A DNA stretch of 64,000 nucleotides from Ehretia macrophylla. Taxonomy: Eukaryota; Streptophyta; Magnoliopsida; Boraginales; Ehretiaceae. Of this stretch, positions 35,482-46,300 are shown in pieces; within the stretch, counting starts at the first letter, position 1; every line of letters begins with the position of its first letter. The notes beneath the pieces were generated by a model that did no database searches, was not told the DNA's origin, and worked only from the letters and a program-made list of their open reading frames with translations. The translations under genes and the position numbers were made by a program. Location: the NCBI GenBank assembly GCA_037974665.1, contig CM075767.1, positions 126,501 through 190,500 on the forward strand, given 5' to 3'.

Positions 35482-37845
35482 CTGTAACACCCCAATCTCT
35501 CACGAGACCGGAGGCTCTAAAAACCAAGTTATTCTCAACCCAATTCCAACCCGATCTCAAAATTTTAGGAAAAAAACGGACAGAGTCTCCCCTATACCGT
35601 GGACATTCCAAAAACCTGTAAGCATTCAAATAAAACCACGAAGCAAAAAGAACAACAATTCTAATTGAAATCCCAACTTTAAGGACATCCGAGCCTTAAA
35701 CAACACAAGACAATATAAATACATACAAGCATGCATTCCCAATATAAACTTCTTTACAGAAACCGCTTATCATACCACTCCATGATAACATTTAAACATA
35801 CTTAGAAATTAAAGACAACTATTTCAACCCCCACAGCCAACACACAAGCATGCATCAAACTAAAAGTAAGAATGCTAGTTATTACATGCAATGGATACTT
35901 ATCGTACATTAAATTCAAACTTACAACTAAACAATATATACATGAGCTCAAGGTTCCAAAATAGAACATAAACAACTAGCAGATTCTCCACATAACAGCA
36001 GAAACACATCCACCTCAAGAGCAAAGAACACAACAACTATGGTAACTGTTCCACATGTACCTCCTGCTCCTCACCCTCAACTAAATCAAGCTGGGGTTCA
36101 ACCTCAGCACCTCCTGAAACATGTTAGCGAGGTATGAGCAACCACAATTGCTGAGTGAGGGATAAAGTCTACCCGGGGCGTGCAATGCAACAATTATAGT
36201 AATTAAGCAATAAAATCAAGTAAAGTACAACTGAAATAGAAAATAACCACCCATATCAAAGGATACGATACACTTAACCCCAACACTCCAGAATTCTCTT
36301 ATCTTTGATCACGAACCACGAGTCACGAACCACGAACCACGTTCAATGTGCCGGCATAAACCCTAATCACTCCAGTCGGTGTACTCCAGATGTACCCTGA
36401 TAATCCTACGACCCAACACCCCCTGGCAATCTCCGGACCAGGCAAGTGAGGGACTAGGGCATGGAGACCGAATATCCACTGGTAAGCTCGCTGCCGCCCA
36501 GCCGATATTCAATACAACCGCCCTTGACACTATGGTTACGCAACCACTATGCAATGCACTTATCAATACAATATCAATAATAGAAGCAATAACACAAGGG
36601 AGGAACAACAAAGTAGGTTGTCCTCAAAACAGTTAGAATATAAGCATTATCATAAGCAACTAAACAGCTTACAAAGGGGCATTTACAAAACTCACATAGA
36701 ACTATTCCAAAAGCTTAAGAATGTCTTAAAAACACATTTAAACACTCAAGGAGTCTTTACAAGGCCTTAGAAGCGTTAGACAAACGAATTCCTACCTTAA
36801 CCCCTTTGTAATTCAACCCGTTTTCCTTCCAAACTCATGCCATTGTTCTAGATTCATGAGTGGTCTATTCCATACTTTTAATTAACCCATTAGACACCCT
36901 TAGGACCCTCGAAGTTGCCCAATTACCCACGTTTAGCACAAAAGCCCCAATTTTTCTCTTTTGACTTTGTACTACACATACCTCATCCGGGACTCAAACG
37001 GAAGCTAGCAAAGCTTGTTTAGAACCTACATAGCCTAGGAATACCAAAAGTGAAGGCCAATTTTATTCGGATTCGCGATAGCCCCGAAACCTCTTTTTAA
37101 AAGTCACATATTTCGTGCTTTTGTTAGGTTATGAGCAATTAAACCTTACGGGGCCTTTACACTACCTTCATTATCACCTAAAGCATCTACTTGGACCATT
37201 AAATCAAGCTATAAGGTTCGATTTCACAAAACCCTAGAATTCCTATCACTATTCATGCCATACACTCAACGAATGAATTCAACCGTTTAAACTACGAAAC
37301 AATAGCATAAATAAGGTCTCTACTACTTGTATACAACATACATCAACACATTTGAGCATTCAAAAACCATTTACAAGCAAATCTAGAAATTCAAGAAAAT
37401 GCAAAAACAAGTATGAAATCCCTCACCTAAAGCACGTAGAAGCTCGGGAAAGGCTTGAGAACCCTCTAAACTACTTGAACCTAGCTTGGCTTGGCTTGAA
37501 ATGAAGAATTGATGAGCAAAATTCTCTTTTCCCTCTCCTTAAGGGTTGTCGGGTTCTGCCCCTTTTTTCAGCTTTTCCTCTTTTTTTTGTGTTTTATGAG
37601 CTTATGTGTGTGTTGAGTAACAGGTTTAAGTGGTGTTGAGATTAGGTGTGTGTGTTATGACTATAAAAATGAGTTTAGCTAGTTTAAAACAAGTCCTAAG
37701 GTGCACTAATAAGTTAGCCAACTAAAATATAGAGTTTAATTACGTAATACGATTCACTAGTCCCACAAAACATTTTCTAAACAGACGCTCCCAACGTTAA
37801 TCGCTCAAAAGCACATTTTTCTCATTCCTAAAATAATTAGAGATT
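35482..37845 (-). mobile_element. Gypsy-type LTR, family F3, probably incomplete on the right
   Basis: Starts TGTAACACCCC. It has the block GGACAGAGTCTCCCCTATAC (about 35578), which family A also shows near 1663, the GAGTGAGGG motif (about 36153), and the shared module (about 36370-36525). Towards the right, ACTAGTCCCACAAAACATTTTCT resembles the 3' part of family A. No clear terminal CA or duplication was found; the right limit is approximate. No coding region of retrotransposon type is seen. Confidence 0.6.
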
Positions 37846-37973
37846 GTAAAAAAAGTCTTTTGAATTTGAAACACTAGAGATTGTAAAATCAATGATAGAC
37901 CCAAGACAACCAAATCCTGGAAACAGGTAACAAAACCGTCAATAGTACCTACTCACAATTAGAAAGTCCATAA
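37846..37973. other. Short unassigned spacer
   Basis: A-rich sequence with a GAGATTGTAAA direct repeat (about 37832 and 37882); no gene or element assigned. Confidence 0.4.
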
Positions 37974-37981
37974 GGGCATCC

Positions 37982-38034
37982 TCAATGGAGTCTCTAAACA
38001 GTAATGATTGCTGTTTTTAGAGACTCCATTGAGA
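37982..38034. repeat. Subterminal inverted repeat (hairpin) of the Harbinger
   Basis: CTCAATGGAGTCTCTAAACAG is followed after 8 bases by its near-perfect reverse complement. A third partial copy (AATGGGAGTCTCTAAAACA) lies at about 38048. Transposases of this class often bind such repeats. Confidence 0.85.
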
Positions 38035-38539
38035 AAAAACCAACACCAATGGGAGTCTCTAAAACATTATTTGACAGTTTTTGGCAAAATAATGACATCA
38101 CAAAAGCCTTGAGTCTCCAAAATAGCACCTAGTCTCCATTTTCTTCAACAAATTTGTTGAAAAAAATGGAGACTATACAAGAAGACAAAAATGACTCTCT
38201 ATTTGTTGCATGTGAGGATCTGACATTCTAACAAAGTCATAACGTCAAATCTGAAGAAAAAAAGTACATATTTTTTTTTGATTAGACAAGAAAATAGAAA
38301 AAAAAAACCAACAAATTTTGACAATAGAGCCGTTTGAACATCCTGCAAAGCTGGAAAAAAAAGAACTGTTGAAATTTTTGTATATATGCAAGTAGATCTG
38401 GAAAAAAAAAAACCATCAACAAATTCACAAATCTTCGTCCACAAACAAATCTTTCAACATACCACAGATTTGTTAAAAAAGGCACTTGTTTTCCTCAATA
38501 AACAGAAAAAAGGTAAATAAACAGAGAAAAAAAAATTAA

Positions 38540-38930
38540 GGTGGTGCAGCAAGGAAGAGAAGGGGGTGGAGGTGGTGGGGGGCAGTGGGAATGGGGCGCG
38601 ATGGTGGGGGGTAGTAGGAGTGAGGCACGGTGGTGGAGGGCAGTGGGAGTAGGGTGCGATGGTGGAGGGAAGTGGGAAAGGGAAAGGGAAAGGGGAGTGG
38701 AGGGGAGGGGATGCGTGGGGTGGGGTGAGGCTCGATGGTGGAGGGGGTAGTGGGAGTGGGGCGCGATGGTGGTGGGCAGTGGGAAAGGGAAATAGAAAGA
38801 TGAGGGAATGGTAGGGGAGGGGACGCGTGAGGTGTGGTGGGGCGCTGCTTTGTAGGGGGCGGCGATGGGGGCAGTAGGAAAGGGGGAGGGGGAGGGGGAG
38901 GGGGAGGGGGAGGGGAAGGGGAGGGCTCTT
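38540..38930. repeat. G-rich, purine-rich satellite-like tract
   Basis: About 390 bp almost free of C on the plus strand, made of variants of GATGGTGGGGGGCAGTGGGA and GGGAAAGGGAAA, ending in (GGGGGA)n at about 38878-38926. Open frames here (such as 38541-38750) are low-complexity artefacts. Such runs can form G-quadruplexes. Confidence 0.85.
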
Positions 38931-38934
38931 TTAT

Positions 38935-39223
38935 AGTTAAGGTTAATTTTTTTTTTTTTAATTAAGTTTTTTAATATATTTAATTAGGGTTTTGTAATTT
39001 TTTTTTGTTTTTTTAGTTTAAGTTATTTTTTTTATGTTTTTTAAGTTTAGGTTATTTTTTAATTAATGTTTTGTATTTAGGGTTTTTTAATTAGACATTT
39101 ATTTTTAATTAGGGTTTTGTATTTTATTTTTTTAGTTTAGTTTTTTGGTTTGGTTGAAAATTTTAGTTTTTTTTTTTATTGTTTTTTTTTTTTTTTTTTT
39201 TTTTGTTTTGGTTATTTTTCAAT
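38935..39223. repeat. T-rich low-complexity stretch
   Basis: Diverged repeats of TTTTTAATTAGGGTTTTGTA and long T runs, inside the Harbinger. No gene seen. Confidence 0.7.
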
Positions 39224-39423
39224 TGTAATTCATATTTTAATTAGTTAAATATATGTTTTTATTGAATTAGTGTGAACACAAGTTTTTTAAATATTAATAT
39301 TTTATTGAACAAAATGAAGATTACAATTTGAGATTGCACAATGAGATTAAAAATGTATATTTCCTACACGAAATTCGTTCCACACATGTTGAACAAGATC
39401 ACTTCGGAGCAGAAAGTACGCAG
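39224..39423. repeat. Direct repeat copy 1: displaced transposase 3' end
   Basis: About 200 bp matching 40614-40803 (TTCATATTTTAATTAGTTAA at the left; GATCACTTCGGAGCAGAAAG at the right). On the minus strand it holds part of the transposase C-terminal coding sequence. It lies upstream of the SANT-like gene, so that gene is framed by the two copies. Confidence 0.9.
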
Positions 39424-39685
39424 TTTTTTGTTTTAATTTTTTTTGTTTGGTTATTTTTCAATTGGAATTAAACTTTTTTTTAGCCTTTATATTTTATATT
39501 TTTTTATTTAGTTTTATATTATTTTAATTGTAATTATATGATTTTTTATAGTTGTAATTAGGGGTTTTTTTTTTAAATTAGGCACTTATATTTTTTTTAA
39601 ATTTAGCTTTATTTATTGAATTAGTATTAGTATATGTTTAAATAAATCAACCTAACTATCTTTTTTTTTTCCTTTTTATGGATTA

Positions 39686-40582
39686 GCAGTTATGGAATAG
39701 GGGATGCAATTTCACGCATGAAGATGATAAGACTTTGTGTCGGGCCTACATCGCGATTAGCGAAGATCCTTTGATCGGGATAAACCAAACATCAGGAGCA
39801 ATGTGGAATCGAGTTTTACAAAAATATGAAAAGTTTCACCCTCCCAACAATCCAAGTGAAAAAAGAACAACAAAGAGCCTTAAATCCCGATGGACGCAAA
39901 TAAACCAAAAATGCACAAAATTTGCGGAATGTCTTGCTCAAGTAAATATGAGACCAAGGAGCGGAGCACATGTCGTTGATAATGTGAGTTTTTAATACTA
40001 TATATTGTATTTTTATAGAGTATATTGTATTTAATACATAACAATTTTTTAAATTAAATTTTGAATTGAATTGTTTTGTAGATGGATGACGCTAGACTCT
40101 TATACACAACTATGGGTCATAATTTCAACCTGGAACACTGTTGGTCAATTTTACAACACGGAAAAAAATAGCAGTCAATAATCGATGTTGCGAGTCCAAT
40201 GATGAATATGAGTCCACCCGAGACGGATTTTTCTCTTGACAATGATGATCCCATGGAGTCAGTGCCGGAAACCCCGAGATCGTCAAGGCCGATTGGAAAC
40301 AAAAAGGCTAGAAAACAAACAAAGGGTAAGGCCATTGCGAAAGATCTTAATGAACAAGCGAAAGACATGGCAAAAACAATTAAAGAGTGCAAAGAGGAAT
40401 TAGAAACTTCTAACGATTATAAGATTATGACGATAAAGACTTCGGCAATCGAAACTCCGGCCAGAAGAGCGTGGATGATTGAGGAACAAAATGCAATTAT
40501 GGCAAAAAGGGCATCCTGTTCGATTAACTTTGATAATGACATATATCATCCTCATATGACTTCACTTGACGAAGAACAATAG
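39686..40582 (+). pseudogene. Harbinger SANT/Myb-like DNA-binding protein, one nonsense codon
   Basis: Exon A follows an acceptor-like ATTAGCAG at about 39688 and reads LWNRGCNFTHEDDKTLCRAY, then AISEDPLIGINQTSGAMWNR and KSLKSRWTQINQKCTKF: a trihelix/SANT pattern with regularly placed Trp and an acidic start. A donor near 39987 (AATGTGAGT) and acceptor TTTTGTAG at 40080 define an intron of about 90 bp. Exon B starts MDDARLLYTTMGHNFNLEHC, meets a TAG at about 40168 where a Trp codon is expected, then continues open to 40582 with a basic stretch (GNKKARKQTKGK) and a helical tail. In the family this protein helps the transposase bind the element ends. Confidence 0.75.
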
Positions 40583-40613
40583 ATGTATTTGTATTATTTA
40601 TTATAATTTGTGT

Positions 40614-40803
40614 TTGTAATTCATATTTTAATTAGTTAAATATATGTTTTTATTGAATTAGTATGTACCCGAGTTTTTTTAATATTAATACAAAATGAAG
40701 ATTACAATTTGAGATTACACAATGAGATTATAAATTTATATTTCCTACACGAAATTGGTTCCACACATGTTGAACAAGATCATTTCGGAGCAGAAAGTAT
40801 GCA
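40614..40803. repeat. Direct repeat copy 2: transposase 3' end, original position
   Basis: See 39224-39423. On the minus strand this copy is contiguous with the transposase gene and encodes its C-terminal LLRNDLVQHVW-type motif. Confidence 0.85.
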
Positions 40804-41842
40804 ATTTCATCCTTGACTTGTCCACGATTGTTTAGATATTCGTTAATCGTAATTGGATCTCGATCGGGCACAACGGCGGCTCATTTACATGAAAACGCGA
40901 CGGATCATCGACAAAATCATCACCTTCTTCAATCCAGTTATCTTCTACAATCATATTATGAAGAATTGTACATGTCTTAATAATCTCCCTAATATCATCC
41001 TCATGCCAAAAATGACATGGCCCTCTGACAATCTCAAATCGACCTTGAAGGATTCCAAAAGCCCTTTCGACATCCTTACGATATGCTTGTTGCAAACTTG
41101 TAAATAAGATCGTATCTTCGCCTTGTGGATCGATAAATGCTTGAACGATGGTGGACCATTTAGGATATATACCATCAGCCAGATAGTAACCTTGTTTATA
41201 TCGTCTCCCGTTGATGGTGAACCAAATGCGTGTTGCTAGTCCTTCAAGAACATCATTAAATATAGGTGAGTTGTATAATACATTAAGATCATAGCATGCA
41301 CCTGGTGGACCGAAGTACGAATGCCATATCCAAGTGTTGTACGATGCAACCGCTTCAAGGATTATGGTAGGAGAACCATGGTGGCCAGCATATGTACCCG
41401 CCCACGCGGTTGGGCAATTTTTCCATTCCCAGTGCATGCAATCCATGCTACCTATTATTCCAGGAAACCCCGGTTCATTGGCTTTTCTAAGTAGCCTATA
41501 CATGTCTGTATTGTTTAGGCGACGAAGATACTCGTCTCCATACACTGCGTTGACGGCACGAAAGAATCTCATAATCACCTCCAAACATGTGGTCTCTGCA
41601 ATTTTCAGATAATCGTCATTTGCATCTGCAGGGTTTCTATAAGCAAGCATACGAAGCGCGGCTGTCATCTTCACATGCAATGAGAAACCAAGCTTTCTGG
41701 CTGCATCCGATTTTTGTTTGAAGTAATCGTCAAAATGCACAATGTCTCCCATAATTCTCAGAAACATTTCGCGCCTCATGCGAAACCTATTTTGGAATTC
41801 AGAAGCAGGATACAAAGGACGATCAACAAAATAATCATTCAT
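40724..41842 (-). pseudogene. PIF/Harbinger DDE transposase, frameshifted near the 3' end
   Basis: The open frame 41842-40832 gives 336 residues. It contains the family's conserved start (MNDYFVDRPLYP), the catalytic Asp in GSMDCMHW, YFGPPGACYDLNVL, the second Asp in YYLADGIYP, and the Glu in KDVERAFGILQGRF, so the DDE triad is complete. Near 40870 a one-base frame change ends the frame early at 40832. In the other frame the usual C-terminus with FLLRNDLVQHVW follows, down to about 40724. Upstream of the ATG the frame continues only a few codons (DRVGAHNRL) to a stop, so the N-terminus is also damaged. Related to ALP1/HARBI1 nucleases. Confidence 0.88.
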
Positions 41843-42049
41843 TAGCCTATTATGGGCACCTACCCGATCTCTTCGTATGGATCATCGACAAGACGATGTT
41901 CCTCCATGTTGATCTGTATTTGCTTCCTGCGTAGCCTGCACTACTGATTGATATTGTGTGTACATCATCATCATCGTGTTCGCGTGTTTATGGACTTCGT
42001 TGTCGGATGGGGGGGAATCGGTTCCTTGTTGGGGCATTTTATATATATA

Positions 42050-42505
42050 AGAAATTGAATGCAAAATAGATAATAAACGAATGGATGAGATTGAGGAAAT
42101 GAAATACAATCCAATGGATAGAAATTGTATGCTTGAATTGTTGTGAATGTTAAAGGATTGGGGGCTTAATATATATAAGAAATTGAATGCAAAATAGATA
42201 AGAAATTAATGGATGAGATTGAGGAAATGAAATCCAATCCAATGGATGATGTTTGGATAATATATTTGATATTGAGATAACAAATAGACGGATGAGATTG
42301 ATGATAAAATATCCAATCCAATGGGTATTATTTAGATAAAAGATTTGTGATTGAGATAACAAACGGACGAATGAGATTGATGATAAGAAATCCAATCCAA
42401 TGGATGTTGTTTGGATAAAATATTTGATATTGAGATAACAAATGGACGTATGAGATTGAGGATAGAAAATTCAATCCAATGGGTATTATTTTAATAAAAG
42501 ATTTG
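42050..42505. repeat. Subterminal tandem repeat of about 80 bp in the Harbinger
   Basis: Units with AATCCAATCCAATGG followed by GATATTGAGATAACAAAT and GGATGAGATTGA recur at about 42106, 42233, 42311, 42392 and 42473. Short frames here are not genes. Confidence 0.85.
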
Positions 42506-43055
42506 TGATTAAATTAATAAAATAAATTAATTTACAAATTGAATAAAATGAAGAACAAAAAAACAAATATAAACGTAACACACTAGAAAAAATTAATTAA
42601 TAGGTAATTTAATTAGGGTTTTTAATTAATATTTTTTTTTCATAGGGTTTTTTTTATTTAGAGATTTTTGATTAGTTTTTTTTTTCAAAATGCAATTATG
42701 TAATTAAACACAATTCTAATTTTTTAAACATTATCTTCGTCACAAATGATTTATTTTTTATTTGAAATATTCGTTAAAAAAATTAAAATAATATAAATAA
42801 TAATTAATTAAAAAAAAGTAACACACGAAAAAAAAATAATACATAATCAAATTATTATATAAAATTAAAATTAACATGATATAAAAACTCAATTTTATAA
42901 AAACCGTCATTAAAAATATTTTTTTTTATCTTGATTTTTAAATAATTCTTTAAAATAATTTTTTTACCATAATCTTTAAGTAGGTGTCTAAAATTTATCA
43001 TAATCTTTTAATTAATCTCTAAAATAATAGATATACACCTATTATAAACACTCCA
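42506..43055. other. AT-rich right arm of the Harbinger
   Basis: Very AT-rich sequence with runs of A and T. No gene seen. Confidence 0.5.
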
Positions 43056-43180
43056 GCATCGTTAGGCATATCCGAAGAGGCATCGTGGCACCCCAAGTAC
43101 ATAGACTCCGGTTACGTCTTTCGTCGGCGGCATCCTCTTTGACCACACCGAAGGCGATCTCCTCCCCGTCTTCACTCGGT
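43056..43180 (+). pseudogene. Exon fragment similar to an RBMX2-like (IST3-type) RRM protein
   Basis: Read in two frames joined by one shift near 43115, the plus strand gives LGISEEASWHPKYIDSGYVF and then VGGILFDHTEGDLLPVFTR, ending at a consensus donor (CG|GTATTT at 43180). Plant RBMX2-like splicing-factor proteins start their RRM with a closely similar segment (recalled from family knowledge, not searched). The start of the protein and all later exons are missing: the Harbinger lies to the left and the FLX-like gene starts 140 bp to the right. Taken as a relic of a once-complete gene or a captured exon. Confidence 0.6.
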
Positions 43181-43321
43181 ATTTATTTCTTCCCTTTTTT
43201 TTGTTTTTTTTATTTATTACTCTGCTCGCCTCTTTTCTTTCCTTTTCTTTTCGTAACGCCTTAAAAACCTCAAACCCCTTTTATAATCTCTACTCAAAAA
43301 CACTACACTCCACGGCGGGCG

Positions 43322-46300
43322 ATGGCCCAATCACGAGCCCATTCTGTGGCCCTTTTGGAGAACCGAATCGCGGCCCAACAACGCGAGATCCAAACCCTAC
43401 TCATCGACAACCAACGACTCGCCACCACACACGTGGCCCTCAAGCAGGACCTTGCCGCCGCGCAGCAGGAGCTCCGTCACCTCTCCGCCACCGCCGTCTC
43501 CGTTAAAGCCGAGAGCAACGCTCAGGTCCGAGAGTTCTATGAGAAGTCGCTCAGTTTAGAGGCTGAGGTTCGTTCCATCGACGCCCTCGCTGCCGAGCTT
43601 GCGCAGATCCGGGCCGATATTCAGAAACTCAGGTCGGAATGTAAAGACCACACAGTTAAGCTGGCGGCCTTCGACGATGATCTCGTGGGGGCCCGCTCGG
43701 GACTGCAACAATTCCCGGCGATTAAAGCTGAAATTGACGCCATGCGTAAAGAAATCCAAAGAGGAAGGTTTGTTTATGTATGTGTGTGTGTATATATATA
43801 TATGTGTGTGTGTGTGCATGCACGTAAGCATATGGTAATATATGAACATTCTGAGACGCATGCATTTATACATTTGCGTATTTAGAGTTGATTTTTTTTG
43901 TTCCAGAACTGCACATTATAGACCTCAAAGTCCCAGATGAAGCGGGTAGCTTCGTGCATCTGGGCTGCCCCTTCAAAGATAAATATATTTATATATATAT
44001 ATATGTGTGTGCGTGTGCGTGTGTGTGTGTGTGTGTATTTTCCATGTTAAGACATCATAATTTAAAATTTATGTGAAAAGATTTTTATTTAAAACAATAT
44101 AGGTGGTTTGAAATGGTTTTTCAATTTAACAATGAGTTTTCAATTAATTAGATTCAATGTCTTTTGGAAAATAAGAAGTCTCTGCTGATGATATTATAAC
44201 AAATTCGGATATTGCTCCCTTTTGATGATATATGAGAGCTTTCTGTGGCAGAGAGAAAATGGCTTACAATTACATATGTTTGGATGGAGGGAAAGGAAAA
44301 GAAAGGAATGTAAGCTGGAGGAAGGAGTCATATAGGAAAGGGAAGGAGGTCTTCCTTGTTTGGATTGGATGAGGAAAGGAAATAATGAATAATTTTAGAT
44401 CAAAAGATACTACTTCTCATAAAAAGATACTAAGATTGACCTTCTCATAATCTTTCATGTTAAATAGTTAGCGACATTTTTTGATTTTTCTTTTGCAAAT
44501 CATCCCTCCCCTTCCTCTCCCATCCTTTAAAAATTCCAATCCAAAGATAGAGTAAAGGTATAGCATATGATAGTAAGTTACAAATTCTATCTCGGTAGGA
44601 CATGTATTTCTTCAACAAGTCTGTGCGTGAGATATCGACGACCCCTTTACAGGTTCCGCAACAAGAAATGATATATTTTGTTAAAGAGAGCCCTTTGCGT
44701 AAATTCTTGAACTGCAGGTTAAACAAAATCAATATAGAATATATTATAATTAGAAATAAACACTGAAAGCAAAAATTCTTGTAGAATAGAGAATGAAGTT
44801 TTCATTGTCATCCCCAACACCCATTTTTGTTGGTTCTACATTTTTATCCCGAAATAATGAATTGAGTTCGTATAGGCATTTTGGATGCTGGGTTCGAGTA
44901 GCATTTCACCCCTAACTACAACTCATCCGCTGTTTATCCTAAGCTAAGCCAAGGATTCCCTGAGTAAGGGGCGGAACTATAGGGGGGCCAGTGGGGCTAC
45001 AACCTCTACTTACCTGAAAAATAGAGTTATTAACGAGTGAGTTGGATCTGTATTTTAGAAAATGTGTATATTTTTAAGGTATTTTTAGGTTGAAAAATTA
45101 ATTTAACCCCCACTGTTTTTTTTTTCTTTCTATATATGAGTATCCAATTATGCATTTTTAGCTCCCACTGAGTAAAAATGCTGGATCTGCCCATGATGAT
45201 AGTTATCAAACAGTTAAGCTGTCCGGGAACAAAGTGATGAGCATTTAAAGCCACTCAAGGCAGCAAGCAATGGGAAAAAGGAAAAGAAATTGAGCTGAAA
45301 TATAAGATTGGTTGGTGTAAATTCACAACTTATAAGGGATAACAATAAGTAGCATTTTTAACATTATGACTTGTTAGTCTATAGCCTAAGAAGGCCAGGC
45401 ACTGATTCGAGACTAGGCACTGACTCAAGACAAGCATACTACATCATAGGGACATGAGGGAATGTCAAAAACTGACTCGAGACAAGTATACGACATAACA
45501 TCATAGGGACATGTGGGAATGTCAAATCTTATAATTTTTTATACATGTTGACAGATTAAGATGTTTGTAAGTGTAAATTATTGGTGAATCAACCACTTAG
45601 CACTCATGTTATTCTTGTGATAAATGACTGTTCATTAAAGGAAACGTTGATAGAAAAATAAAGGTGGTCTATGGTGGATGGATGAGAAAAGGAACTTCTA
45701 GGAATTTAGACGTGGTATGAAGAGATTCAATTAAAAGAATGCTTTGAAGAATGGTGGCCCAGAAATAACATGAGTAGAATGGTGGCTTAGAAATAATGTG
45801 CCTAGAAAAAGGAAAGAAGTGGGAAATCATGGGATGGTTGGAGTTTGAATACTCTCTTCGACATATCGTTTATTGCCCCAGCATCAATCTTTTGGCAGCA
45901 TGCATTCTTACCTGTTCTAATATGTTACTGTTCCCTGTCGTATCTGTTATGCTTTCTCTGCCTCTCTGTTTGTCAAGGGGTTGCTCACTAAATTGATCAT
46001 TTGGTTATACAAATGCAATAATTTGTTATGCCATATCAGTACTTTAAGAGCATTTCTCATATTTAAGCTCCACAAGTTGATATTGCTTAATACATGGTAG
46101 GTACAGTTTCTTTTTTTTTTCTTTCCAAAACCCTTTTTGCTTTTCATCAGTCTGATTCAGTTGACACGAATTTTTATATCCTTTTGACAATATTGTGGAA
46201 TTCTAATTTTAGATTCAACAGGGCTGCTATTGAATATGAAAAGAAGATGTATGCCACTAATCTAGAGCACAGTCAAATAATGGAGCAGAATATGATTTCA

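Larger units (their letters stand above)
37974..43055. mobile_element. PIF/Harbinger DNA transposon, decayed (about 5.1 kb)
   Basis: It contains the two-gene set diagnostic of plant PIF/Harbinger elements: a SANT/Myb-like DNA-binding protein (plus strand) and a DDE transposase (minus strand), converging. The left end GGGCATCCTCAATGGAGTCTC after TAA fits PIF-type termini with a 3 bp target site. The right end is less clear: the reverse complement near 43055 (CGATGCTGGAGTGTTTATAA) is only partly similar. Left boundary good, right boundary approximate. Both genes are broken, so it is not autonomous. Confidence 0.8.

Noticed and set aside
38541-38750. Gly/Arg-rich open frame
   Set aside because: It lies wholly in the G-rich low-complexity tract, and its composition follows from the repeat rather than from codon selection.
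43055-43085. A perfect Harbinger right terminus
   Set aside because: The sequence is only partly complementary to the left end, and the flanking TTA does not equal the left TAA, so an exact boundary is not claimed.
43768-43885. Continuation of the FLX-like frame past 43767
   Set aside because: The added residues come from the TG/TA microsatellite. A good donor at 43768 and an in-phase acceptor at 46222 give the family's sequence instead.
44885-44920. GGTTCGAGT, a B-box-like word that could mark a tRNA or SINE
   Set aside because: No A box at the right distance and no cloverleaf was found.
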